From UBA7672 sp034439955 (GTDB lineage Bacteria > Pseudomonadota > Alphaproteobacteria > Caulobacterales > Hyphomonadaceae): a stretch of DNA of 21,113 bases. A model generated the notes under the pieces. It worked only from the letters and a program-made list of their open reading frames with translations, was not told the DNA's origin and ran no database searches. The position numbers and the translations under genes are program-made. Numbering within the stretch: position 1 is the first letter of the stretch; every line of letters begins with the position of its first letter. The stretch covers positions 1 to 21,113 of the forward strand of contig JAWXBJ010000125.1 of NCBI GenBank assembly GCA_034439955.1, given 5' to 3'. Positions 6,804 through 14,346 of this stretch are shown in pieces.

Positions 6804-9107
6804 CTATTCCGCCATCTCAGCCGATTTCTTCGGCGTGGGCTTCGGCTCTTCGACGAATTTGAAAGAGAGCTTGTTGGGGTCGTTCTTATCGACGTCGATC
6901 TTGACGCCTCCACCCTTCTGCAGGGACCCGAACAGCAATTCGTCCGCCATCGGCTTCTTCACATGCTCCTGGATAAGCCGTGACAGGGGACGCGCTCCGA
7001 ACGCCTCGTCGAAACCGCGAACCGCAAGCCATTTGCGCGCCTTAGGCGTAAGCGCGATCGTCACGTTGCGATCCGCCAGCTGAGCCTCAAGCTGCAAAAT
7101 GAACTTGTCCACGACTTGCTCGATGATCTCGGGCGTGAGCCCCGCAAAGGCGATGGTCGCATCGAGACGGTTGCGGAATTCCGGCGTGAACAGGCGCTTG
7201 ATCGCCTCTTCGTCCTCACCTTCTCGCTTGCCGCGGCCGAAGCCGATGGATTCCTTGGCGGCGTCCGAGGCGCCGGCATTCGTCGTCATGATCAGAATGA
7301 CATTCCGGAAATCGACCTTTTTGCCGTTGGCGTCCGTGAGAGCGCCATTGTCCATGACCTGCAGGAGAATATTGAAAAGGTCCGGATGGGCCTTTTCGAT
7401 CTCGTCAAGCAGCAGCACGCTGTGGGGATGCTGGTCCACACCGTCCGTCAGCAAGCCTCCCTGGTCATACCCCACATATCCGGGGGGGGCGCCGATCAGA
7501 CGTGAGACGGTGTGGCGCTCCATGTACTCCGACATGTCGAAGCGCAGCAGCTCGACCCCCAGCAGCGACGCCAGCTGCTTGGCGACTTCGGTTTTCCCCA
7601 CGCCCGTGGGACCCGAGAACAGATAGCAGCCGATCGGCTTGTTGGGCTCGCGGAGGCCAGCGCGCGCCATCTTAATCGCCGTCGCTAGCGAACTGATTGC
7701 CGGATCCTGGCCGTACACGACCCGTCTGAGATCAGTTTCCAGGCTCTTCAGCTGTTCGGCATCCGACTTGGTCACCGCCCTGGAGGGAATGCGCGCCATC
7801 TTCGAGACAACGAGCTCGATCTCCCGCGGGCCGATCTGCTTGCGGCGCTTGTTTTCCGGGATCAGCCACTGGCTCGCCCCGGCCTCGTCGATCACGTCGA
7901 TTGCCTTGTCCGGCAGCTTGCGGTCCGTGATGTAGCGGGCCGAGAGATCAACTGCCGTGCGAATGGCTTCGTTGGTGTATTTGAGGCCGTGGAACTCCTC
8001 GAAATAGGGTTTGAGCCCCATCACGATCTTGACCGTGTCCTCCACGGTCGGCTCGGCCACGTCGATCTTCTGGAACCGCCGCGCCAGGGCGCGGTCCTTC
8101 TCGAAGTGCTGCCGGTATTCCTTATAGGTGGTCGATCCCATGCAGCGCAGCTGACCCGACTGAAGCGCAGGCTTCAGCAGGTTGGACGCGTCCATGGCGC
8201 CGCCGGAGGTGGCGCCCGCCCCGATCACGGTGTGAATTTCGTCAATGAACAGCACCGCCTTGGGCTGCTCCTCGAGTTCCTTGACCACGGCCTTTAGCCG
8301 CTCCTCGAAATCACCCCGATAGCGCGTGCCGGCCAGCAGCGCGCCCATGTCGAGAGAGAAAATGACGGCATCGGCCAGGATCGCGGGGGCTTCCCCGTCA
8401 ACGATTTTCTTGGCGAGTCCCTCGGCGATCGCGGTCTTGCCGACGCCCGGGTCGCCCACCAGCAGCGGATTGTTCTTGCGGCGTCGGCACAGGACCTGGA
8501 TCGCCCGTTCCACCTCGGCATGACGGCCGATAAGCGGGTCGGTCTTGCCCTGTCGCGCCTTTTCATTGAGGTCCACGCAATAAGCTATCAGCGCTTCGCC
8601 CACGGGTTTGGTCGCCTCCTCGTCCTTCTCGCCTGCGCCTTCGACCGGCTTGGGTTTCGACATTCCGGGCTTCTTCGCAACGCCGTGCGAAATGTAGTTC
8701 ACGGCGTCGTAACGCGACATGTCCTGCTCCTGGAGGAAGTAGGCGGCATGGCTGTCACGTTCGGCGAAGATGGAGACCAGCACATTGGCGCCGGTGACCT
8801 CGTCCTTGCTCGAGCTTTCCACATGCAGGACGGCGCGCTGGACGACGCGCTGGAATGCAGCGGTGGGATGGACCTGTCCGCCGTCCTCGACCACGAAGCT
8901 CGCGCAGTCATTGTCGAGGTAGTTGGCGAGGTCCCGACGCAGTTTTTCTATGTCCAGCTTGCAGGCCGTCATCACTTCGGATGCGTCCTCGTCCTCGGTC
9001 AGGGCGAACAGCAGGTGCTCGAGCGTCGCGTACTCATGCCGACGCTCGGCGGCCAGCTGCAGCGCGCGCTCGAGCGCCCGTTCGAGGCTTGGTGTCAGGG
9101 ACGGCAT
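6804..9107 (-). CDS. clpA: ATP-dependent Clp protease ATP-binding subunit ClpA
   Basis: This 767-residue Hsp100 unfoldase is close to the usual ClpA length. An N-terminal Clp repeat domain (1-140) binds ClpS. A linker (about 145-170) leads to AAA+ module 1 with Walker A GDPGVGKT (218-225) and Walker B VLFIDE (285-290). Module 2 has Walker A GPTGVGKT (499-506), LLLDEIEKAHPD (565-576) and the C-terminal D2-small domain. SIGFGR (620-625) carries the IGF loop that docks ClpA onto ClpP. It unfolds substrates, including N-degron proteins delivered by ClpS, into the ClpP chamber. ATG 9107 is chosen because the family begins MPSLTPSLE; a longer frame would run back into clpS. It starts 7 bases after the clpS stop. 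Confidence 0.97.
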   Translation of the reverse strand: MPSLTPSLERALERALQLAAERRHEYATLEHLLFALTEDEDASEVMTACKLDIEKLRRDLANYLDNDCASFVVEDGGQVHPTAAFQRVVQRAVLHVESSSKDEVTGANVLVSIFAERDSHAAYFLQEQDMSRYDAVNYISHGVAKKPGMSKPKPVEGAGEKDEEATKPVGEALIAYCVDLNEKARQGKTDPLIGRHAEVERAIQVLCRRRKNNPLLVGDPGVGKTAIAEGLAKKIVDGEAPAILADAVIFSLDMGALLAGTRYRGDFEERLKAVVKELEEQPKAVLFIDEIHTVIGAGATSGGAMDASNLLKPALQSGQLRCMGSTTYKEYRQHFEKDRALARRFQKIDVAEPTVEDTVKIVMGLKPYFEEFHGLKYTNEAIRTAVDLSARYITDRKLPDKAIDVIDEAGASQWLIPENKRRKQIGPREIELVVSKMARIPSRAVTKSDAEQLKSLETDLRRVVYGQDPAISSLATAIKMARAGLREPNKPIGCYLFSGPTGVGKTEVAKQLASLLGVELLRFDMSEYMERHTVSRLIGAPPGYVGYDQGGLLTDGVDQHPHSVLLLDEIEKAHPDLFNILLQVMDNGALTDANGKKVDFRNVILIMTTNAGASDAAKESIGFGRGKREGEDEEAIKRLFTPEFRNRLDATIAFAGLTPEIIEQVVDKFILQLEAQLADRNVTIALTPKARKWLAVRGFDEAFGARPLSRLIQEHVKKPMADELLFGSLQKGGGVKIDVDKNDPNKLSFKFVEEPKPTPKKSAEMAE

Positions 9108-9114
9108 GTTTGTC

Positions 9115-9444
9115 CTAGTCCTCACGTTCCATTGTGCATTGAAGAGGATGCTCCGTCCGGCGCGCCAGATCGAGCACTTGCGCCACCTTGGTTTCGGCAA
9201 CCTCGTAGGTAAAGACACCGCAGACGCCGACGCCGTAATTGTGGACATGGAGCATGATACGGGTCGCTTCCTCGCGGGACTTGTTGAAGAAGTGCTCCAG
9301 TACCAAGACAACAAACTCCATTGGCGTATAGTCGTCGTTGAGCAGCAGCACCCGGTACATTGACGGCTTTTTCGTCTTCGGCTTCGTGCGGGTGGCGACG
9401 CCGGTCTCTCGGTTGATGTCGGGTGGGGTTCTCTTGTCCGCCAT
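9115..9444 (-). CDS. clpS: ClpS adaptor for ClpA
   Basis: This 109-residue adaptor has the ClpS core: YRVLLLNDDYTPMEFVV with the N-degron pocket residues Asn-Asp-Asp and the Met, then FFNKSREEATRIML, VHNYGVGVCGVFTYEVAETK and EHPLQCTMERE. A disordered, charged N-terminal tail (about 1-30) is the part that engages ClpA during delivery. It binds proteins with bulky hydrophobic N-terminal residues and hands them to ClpA. ATG 9444 is chosen for the AGGA ribosome binding site just upstream; 17 extra codons of the open frame upstream look non-coding. It is the first gene of clpS-clpA. Confidence 0.95.
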   Translation of the reverse strand: MADKRTPPDINRETGVATRTKPKTKKPSMYRVLLLNDDYTPMEFVVLVLEHFFNKSREEATRIMLHVHNYGVGVCGVFTYEVAETKVAQVLDLARRTEHPLQCTMERED

Positions 9445-9863
9445 GTGTCCTGAATATGCTAACCGGTTCCTCGCGACGCCCACGACAACCGACACTCTCC
9501 AACACCATTAGATATGAATCTGGCGGCGGTGTGAAAGGGCTAAGGTCGGTTACCGGAGCGCAATCGCGAATTTGGCGGATTTTTTGGTGAAGCACAGATG
9601 TGGTGGCTGGTTAGCGCCCTGTCCAGTACCGCAAGAGATGCGCCTTTAGGCTTGCATGGTTCATGCAGGGTTCAACTCGCTGAAGGCCAATTGCCAATAG
9701 GATAGCCAGTGTCATGGCGAGTCGGGGCGGAAAAGGCGCCTTGGCGGCTGAAATCGGCGTATTCCCTGCGTAAAGGGATCGACGTGGATTAAGCTTTTGG
9801 TAGGTTCGCCGATGGACTCTCAATCCATCGAGGATTGTGCTCTGAGAGAGGACTCCGTCCCGA
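9445..9863. other. 419-base non-coding interval between clpS and the carboxypeptidase gene
   Basis: This divergent interval must hold the promoters of clpS (minus) and of the carboxypeptidase (plus). No convincing gene is seen. A short minus-strand frame with one hydrophobic patch (9611-9823) has no ribosome binding site and no recognisable features. Visible structure includes a TGCATG/CATGCA hairpin with a three-base loop (9653-9667), a T6 run (9580-9585) and overlapping hairpins at 9810-9848. Confidence 0.5.
9810..9848 (+). promoter_or_regulatory. Overlapping alternative hairpins and GANTC sites in the carboxypeptidase leader
   Basis: Hairpin A pairs CGATGGA (9810-9816) with TCCATCG (9824-9830) around a 7-base loop. 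Hairpin B pairs CAATCC (9821-9826) with GGATTG (9832-9837), extendable by CTCTC (9817-9821, sharing one base) with GAGAG (9844-9848 or 9846-9850). A and B use the same bases, so they exclude each other. The 3' side of B touches the GAGG ribosome binding site (9848-9851) of the gene at 9864. Two GACTC (GANTC) sites, 9815-9819 and 9851-9855, fit CcrM methylation. A regulatory role is inferred. Confidence 0.35.
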
Positions 9864-10955
9864 ATGAAGACGTTCTCCCCCGTCTCATCGCTTCGGAAGG
9901 CGATGCTTGCGCTGATTTTGGCGATATGCGCCTGCGCGCCCGCCTTCGCCGAGAAATACGCGTCGATTGTCGTCGATATGAATTCGGCAAAGGTGCTGCA
10001 TGCGCGGAATGCCGATGAGGCGCGCTATCCAGCGTCCCTGACCAAAGTCATGACGCTTTACATGGTGTTTGACGCGCTCGAAGCGGGAAAGCTCAAGCTG
10101 AACGAACGCCTGCCCGTATCGAAGGCGGCCTCAAGGCAGCAGCCCTCCAAGCTGGGACTGAAGGCCGGCTCCACAATCAAGGTCGAGGACGCGATTCGTG
10201 CACTCGTCACCAAGTCCGCGAACGACGTCGCGGTCGTTCTGGCTGAAAAGCTGGCCGGCAGCGAAAGCAAGTTCGCGGTCAAGATGACAGCCAAGGCCCG
10301 CGACCTTGGTCTCGAAAACACGACGTTCAAGAATGCCTCCGGCCTACCCGACAAGGCGCAGGTCACGACGGCGCGCGACTTAGCCAAGCTTGCCGAAGCC
10401 ATGTTTTTCGACCACCGCGACTATTACAATTACTTTTCAACTTCGACCTTCACCTGGAACAAGCGCCGCTACGACAATCACAACACGCTTCTAAGAAAGG
10501 TCGACGGCGTTGACGGCATCAAGACAGGCTACACCAACGCGTCCGGCTACAATCTCATGGCGTCGGCTGAACGCGGCGGGCGTCGCGTCATCGCGGTGAT
10601 GCTGGGCGGGGCGACAGGCAAGTCGCGCGATCAGCATGTGGCGGACCTGCTGGAAGCCGCCTATCTGGAGATTAATGGCGGGCTCATCGCCGACGGCATC
10701 GCCGGCTTGCGTGACCGGATCGCGTCGGGGGAAAGGGCTCTGTCCAGCGCCGACGCGCTCGCAGCAGCTCAATTGCGCCGCTTTGCCGACGCCGACGCAG
10801 AGCTTGCGGATTCGACTGACGAAGGCGGGCCTGAATCGGGAGCCGAGGACCTCTCCGCCGAAGGCGACGCCGAACAGCCGATCGATGAAGGCTCCGCCGA
10901 GGCGGCTGTCGAGGGCGACGCGGGCGCACCTGCGGCCGAAACCGTCATCCGCTAG
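9864..10955 (+). CDS. D-alanyl-D-alanine carboxypeptidase (S11, PBP5-like)
   Basis: This is a 363-residue S11 peptidase. A signal peptide (about 1-29, ending AFA) is followed by a catalytic domain with all three penicillin-binding motifs: SLTK (Ser58, Lys61), SAN (118-120) and KTG (220-222). It should remove the terminal D-Ala from peptidoglycan pentapeptides in the periplasm, limiting cross-linking and shaping the wall. After about residue 255 the usual PBP5 C-terminal beta domain with its membrane-binding helix is not evident. Instead there is an Ala-rich helix and a strongly acidic Glu/Asp/Ala/Gly tail (about 318-363). The start has GAGG about 12 bases upstream, overlapped by the leader hairpins. 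Confidence 0.93.
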   Translation: MKTFSPVSSLRKAMLALILAICACAPAFAEKYASIVVDMNSAKVLHARNADEARYPASLTKVMTLYMVFDALEAGKLKLNERLPVSKAASRQQPSKLGLKAGSTIKVEDAIRALVTKSANDVAVVLAEKLAGSESKFAVKMTAKARDLGLENTTFKNASGLPDKAQVTTARDLAKLAEAMFFDHRDYYNYFSTSTFTWNKRRYDNHNTLLRKVDGVDGIKTGYTNASGYNLMASAERGGRRVIAVMLGGATGKSRDQHVADLLEAAYLEINGGLIADGIAGLRDRIASGERALSSADALAAAQLRRFADADAELADSTDEGGPESGAEDLSAEGDAEQPIDEGSAEAAVEGDAGAPAAETVIR

Positions 10956-10999
10956 CCGCCAGTCTGCGCTCAGCGGGGCTGCGCCCGCATGTGCGAGAA

Positions 11000-11878
11000 T
11001 CAAAACTGGATCTCGCGCCCTTCCAGCCCCGGAAGCTTCAGCACGATCATCAGGTCGCGAATTTCCTGGCGCGCGGCCACGTGGCTCATGGTGAAGGCGA
11101 CGCCTGTACCGGCGTCCGTTAGGTCCAACAATGACAGACCCATCGGAAAAAGCTCCCGATAGATCACCCGCTCGGAAAGCCCGGGGGCTATCCGGAACCC
11201 GATACGACGAGAAAGGTTGTCCAGGGCTTCGCCCACGCGCTGCTTGTTGCGGGCGTCGAGCGGCGACATCCGGTTGCGCATGACGATCCAGTCGATTGGC
11301 CGGCGGCTGGCTGCAGCCTTCTTCTTGCGGCAATCCCAGACGAGCTCGGCATAGAAGCTGGGCCGGGCGACTTCGAGGGTCTGCGGATCGACATCCCCCA
11401 GAAGATCGAAATCCACAAAGGAATCATTGAGCGGCGTGATCAAGGTGTCGGCCGCCGAATGGGCGAGGCGCGAGAGAAAAGTGTCTCCGCCCGGCGCATC
11501 GACAATGATGAAACTGTTGCGCTCGGACAAACGGACCAGGCTGTCCTGAAAAGTCCGGGCCTCCTCCGCCTCAGCCGCGTCGAGGTCGCGGGCTTGGCTT
11601 GCATCGATCCGGACCGATTCCGGCATCGGAAGACGAGCGCCGGTGTTCCTGATCCAGCGGGCGCGATTTTCGAGATATCGGGCGAAGCTGCGTTGTCGGA
11701 CGTCCAGATCAAGGACGCCTACCGTCATGCCCATGCGCAGCAACGCCACGGACAGATGCATCGCCACGGTGGATTTCCCAGCGCCGCCCTTCTCGTTGCC
11801 CACGACGATCACGTGCGCAAGGCGCGTTTCCCCTGGCCCAGTCCGATCCGGATTTCCGCTCGTCGCTGACGCGGACAT
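11000..11878 (-). CDS. mipZ: MipZ, division-plane positioning ATPase
   Basis: This is a ParA/MinD-type P-loop ATPase of about 292 residues. The deviant Walker A is KGGAGKST (30-37), with signature Lys30. LDLDVRQRSFARYLENR follows, then DAPGGD and LNDSFVDFDLLG (Walker B and the switch region). The C-terminal half contains WIVMRNR, GFRIAPGLSERVIYREL and FPMGLSLLDL. These strings match Caulobacter MipZ, which binds ParB at the poles and inhibits FtsZ assembly so that the Z ring forms at midcell. ATG 11878 has GAGGG just upstream; ATG 11893 is an alternative and the open frame begins at 11959. It diverges from panC and converges with the carboxypeptidase gene. Confidence 0.92.
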   Translation of the reverse strand: MSASATSGNPDRTGPGETRLAHVIVVGNEKGGAGKSTVAMHLSVALLRMGMTVGVLDLDVRQRSFARYLENRARWIRNTGARLPMPESVRIDASQARDLDAAEAEEARTFQDSLVRLSERNSFIIVDAPGGDTFLSRLAHSAADTLITPLNDSFVDFDLLGDVDPQTLEVARPSFYAELVWDCRKKKAAASRRPIDWIVMRNRMSPLDARNKQRVGEALDNLSRRIGFRIAPGLSERVIYRELFPMGLSLLDLTDAGTGVAFTMSHVAARQEIRDLMIVLKLPGLEGREIQF

Positions 11879-11941
11879 AAAACCCTCGGCCATGTTAGCC
11901 GTCAGCCATGGCGGACAAGGTCGATCCGTGCGGGCTTCCAG

Positions 11942-11958
11942 CGGAGTCGAACTCCGCA
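11942..11958. promoter_or_regulatory. Perfect palindrome upstream of mipZ with a GANTC site
   Basis: GCGGAGT (11942-11948) and ACTCCGC (11952-11958) are exact complements around CGA. The left arm plus centre includes GAGTC, a GANTC site that CcrM could methylate. It lies 49-80 bases upstream of the possible mipZ starts, the usual place for an operator. The binding protein is unknown. Confidence 0.4.
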
Positions 11959-12038
11959 CAAAGCGAATTCAAGGCTCTTGGCCCGTCCGTACGACTGGAT
12001 CGATAGGCGCTCATGCCGGGGAAGATCGGGGCTGTCGG

Positions 12039-12070
12039 TTAATACGGCATTGATTTCAGTACCAATGCCG
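12039..12070. promoter_or_regulatory. CtrA-like half sites overlapping an inverted repeat between mipZ and panC
   Basis: TTAA (12039-12042), seven bases, then TTGA (12050-12053) is a seven-of-eight match to the CtrA consensus TTAA-N7-TTAA. It overlaps a perfect inverted repeat, CGGCATTG (12045-12052) and CAATGCCG (12063-12070), with a 10-base loop. It is midway between the two divergent genes. Confidence 0.3.
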
Positions 12071-12154
12071 ACCTAGAAGCGCGGCTTCTCATCGGAGCGG
12101 GATCAAGGCCTGCGTACCGAAATGCCCAGCGGGCAAAAAACTGAGGCGAAAAAC

Positions 12155-13030
12155 GTGACCAACTTTCCCTCGCTCACCGTCGCACGGACCCGGCGGGAGG
12201 TCCGCGCCTGGGTTGGTGACGTCAAGGCGGGGGGCGCTCGTCTCGCTTTTGCTCCCACCATGGGCGCTCTGCACGCCGGCCATCTTAGCCTGGTCGAAAA
12301 GGGTCTGGAACATGCCGACGTCGTGGCATCGAGCATTTTTGTCAATCCCGCCCAGTTCGCTCCAAACGAAGATTTCGAGTCCTACCCGCGGAACGAACTG
12401 CGAGACGTCGAGATGCTGGCCGCAGCCGGGTGCCGGCTCGTCTATTGTCCCGCGTCGACGGAAGTTTATCCCGCTGGGGACTCAACCCGGGTCCTGGTGC
12501 ACGGTCTCTCCCAAATCCTCGAGGGAGCCATCCGACCCCACTTCTTCGAAGGCGTCGCGACGGTGGTTTCCCGTCTTTTCCTGCACGTCACGCCGGACGT
12601 CGGCGTGTTCGGTGAAAAGGACTATCAGCAGCTGCTGGTTATCCGCCGCATGGTCGTGGACATGGGCTTCCCAATCGAGATCATAGGCGCTCCCACCCTG
12701 CGCGAACCGGATGGCCTCGCAATGTCATCCCGCAACGCCTATCTCACGACCGATCAGCGCACCCTGGCCGCCGAACTGCCGAACGTCATGAAGGACGCAG
12801 CCGCCCGCATCGAAGCGGGGCAAACCTTGTCATCGACAATCCAGACCGCCGTAGCCGCGCTCCTTTCAGCAGGGTTCGCCGGCGTCGATTATGTCGAAGC
12901 CCGCAAGGCAGACAGCCTGGATACCTTTCGCTCCGAAACCGCACCTGCGGGCGCTGAAGGCCGACTGCTCATCGCGGCCCGCCTCGGCGGCACGCGCCTG
13001 ATCGACAACATGGCGTTTCGCAGGCGGTGA
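12155..13030 (+). CDS. panC: Pantoate-beta-alanine ligase (pantothenate synthetase)
   Basis: This is a 291-residue class I-tRNA-synthetase-like ligase. PTMGALHAGH (34-43) contains the HIGH-type ATP-binding motif (His40, His43). VNPAQF (63-68), FFEGVATVVSRLF (130-142), GEKDYQQL (153-160) and MSSRN (190-194, the KMSKS equivalent) follow in family order. It joins pantoate and beta-alanine using ATP in CoA synthesis. GTG 12155 is preferred because GAGG sits about 8 bases upstream; the longer frame starting at ATG 12122 has no visible ribosome binding site and adds 11 residues. It diverges from mipZ and converges on the DUF1489 gene with a 13-base gap. Confidence 0.96.
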   Translation: MTNFPSLTVARTRREVRAWVGDVKAGGARLAFAPTMGALHAGHLSLVEKGLEHADVVASSIFVNPAQFAPNEDFESYPRNELRDVEMLAAAGCRLVYCPASTEVYPAGDSTRVLVHGLSQILEGAIRPHFFEGVATVVSRLFLHVTPDVGVFGEKDYQQLLVIRRMVVDMGFPIEIIGAPTLREPDGLAMSSRNAYLTTDQRTLAAELPNVMKDAAARIEAGQTLSSTIQTAVAALLSAGFAGVDYVEARKADSLDTFRSETAPAGAEGRLLIAARLGGTRLIDNMAFRRR

Positions 13031-13043
13031 CGTCGCACGGCGA

Positions 13044-13472
13044 CTACCACGCCAGCGCGTCCTTGAGCGCCGTTTCAAGGTCGGCTGCGGGCATGGCCGA
13101 CGTCCCGTCCAGATCGGGAGGGGCGGCCTTGGGTTCCAGGTAACGCCACCCCTGAAAAGGCCGCTTGCCACGTGGCTGCGTTCGCACCAGCCCGGGATCG
13201 AGGTGAAGGCGGCACATCGCCTTCCCGTCAGCGTCCTCAACGGACTCAAGGCGCAGGATGCGTTGCCGCACCAAGATGCGGTGCTTGATCACCCAATAAA
13301 TCGACCCGCCGGCCACCATTTCAGCAGCTCGTTTCGGCGCCGTGCGGGTGTCATGATAGGGATTTTGCGAGTGTCCGTCCGCCCGACGCTCGGCGATGCG
13401 GCGATCCTGCCACTCCTTCATCTGCTCGACGTTTTCGACGCCAACGCAGAGCTTGATCATGTGAAGAGCCAT
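13044..13472 (-). CDS. DUF1489 family protein
   Basis: This is a 142-residue soluble protein, close to the usual family length. The start MALHMIKLCVGVE, the central HDTRTAPKRAAE, IYWVIKHRILVRQRIL and the C-terminal FQGWRYLEPKAAPPDL are characteristic of DUF1489, a conserved family common in alphaproteobacteria with no known function. No signal peptide or membrane span is visible. It is the last gene of the leftward block and lies 70 bases downstream of the exported-protein gene. A shared transcript with the carboxylase genes is possible but not demonstrated. Confidence 0.85.
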   Translation of the reverse strand: MALHMIKLCVGVENVEQMKEWQDRRIAERRADGHSQNPYHDTRTAPKRAAEMVAGGSIYWVIKHRILVRQRILRLESVEDADGKAMCRLHLDPGLVRTQPRGKRPFQGWRYLEPKAAPPDLDGTSAMPAADLETALKDALAW

Positions 13473-13542
13473 GCGGGGAGGCTAGCGCGACTCGACTGCG
13501 CAGCAAGAGCGGCAAGCCGGCCCTGCCGCATGTTCTGAGCAG

Positions 13543-14244
13543 TCATGATTTCGACGCGAGGTCCTGCGTCGCGTCGCCAGCCAGGCCGAAGGCGACATCG
13601 GTGATCTCGACCCGGAACTTACGGCCCGCCTGAAAACCCCAGCGCCCGCCGCGCGCCTCAAGCTCATATGCCACCACATAACTGACGCCCCACCGGCTGG
13701 AATAGCTGAAATCATAGGTCTGACGGTACTCATTGAGAACGGTGCCGCCATCCAACTTCAAGGGCTGCCGAATGCTGTAGTTGAGGCGCTGGAGAAATCC
13801 TGTCTCCTCGTCGAGCTTCATGCGTCCGATCATGTAGGAGGAGATGATCCTGTCGACCGGTCCATCCTGAGGTGAAATCTGGTGCCGGAACTCTATGGCG
13901 AGACCACCGTCGTCGGCGAGGATTCGTCCCGCGCCGAGGTTCGATCGCAGCCTGTCAGCGAACAGGCGGACATCCGCCTGACGCTCGGCCTGCCAGTCGG
14001 CCACGATGGCGTCGAGTTCTGCGTCCCGTCCCTGCCGCATGGTTACGTGAAACTGGTCGCCCGGCTCGGCATAAGGATCGAATTCGATCCGGCGTTCGCC
14101 ATCTTCACTCGTGAGGGTCGCGCGAAAACTCGCGCGCATTGCCGGCGGCGGCTCCACGGCGTCGAGCGCGCGATCAAGCGCCTGTTCGGGAGTGATACCG
14201 AACGCGATCGCGAATGCCAAAAATCTTGCGGCCATCGGCTTCAT
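13543..14244 (-). CDS. Putative exported protein of unknown function
   Basis: This is a 233-residue protein with a short hydrophobic N-terminus (MKPMAARFLAFAIAFGI) that could be a weak signal peptide or anchor. The body is mostly soluble: a helical, acidic segment, then FRATLTSEDGERRIEFDPYAE, and a C-terminal part with many short beta-like stretches, such as RIISSYMIGRMKLDEETGF and NEYRQTYDFSYSS. The pattern suggests a beta-rich periplasmic protein. I do not recognise the family. ATG 14244 is preferred; ATG 14235 is an alternative, and the frame is open back to 14322. It lies 102 bases downstream of the carboxylase alpha-subunit gene on the same strand. Confidence 0.65.
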   Translation of the reverse strand: MKPMAARFLAFAIAFGITPEQALDRALDAVEPPPAMRASFRATLTSEDGERRIEFDPYAEPGDQFHVTMRQGRDAELDAIVADWQAERQADVRLFADRLRSNLGAGRILADDGGLAIEFRHQISPQDGPVDRIISSYMIGRMKLDEETGFLQRLNYSIRQPLKLDGGTVLNEYRQTYDFSYSSRWGVSYVVAYELEARGGRWGFQAGRKFRVEITDVAFGLAGDATQDLASKS

Positions 14245-14346
14245 CCGTCCCGGATCGACCCGCGTATTTGGAGATGCGAGCGTCGCGGAGCAATATGGCC
14301 GCAATGCGCCGCTAACGAGCAAATCAATCGTGTGGCCGCACTCACC

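Noticed and set aside
9611..9823. 70-codon minus-strand frame with a hydrophobic patch upstream of the carboxypeptidase
   Set aside because: It has a TTG start without a ribosome binding site, no recognisable family, and overlaps the carboxypeptidase leader hairpins.
9810..9830. Hairpin with a 7-base CTCTCAA loop resembling a tRNA anticodon arm
   Set aside because: The stem is 7 bp, not 5, and no acceptor stem, D-arm or T-arm can be fitted around it.
10491..11333. 280-codon minus-strand frame across the carboxypeptidase and mipZ ends
   Set aside because: It overlaps two well-supported genes and has no motif or ribosome binding site.
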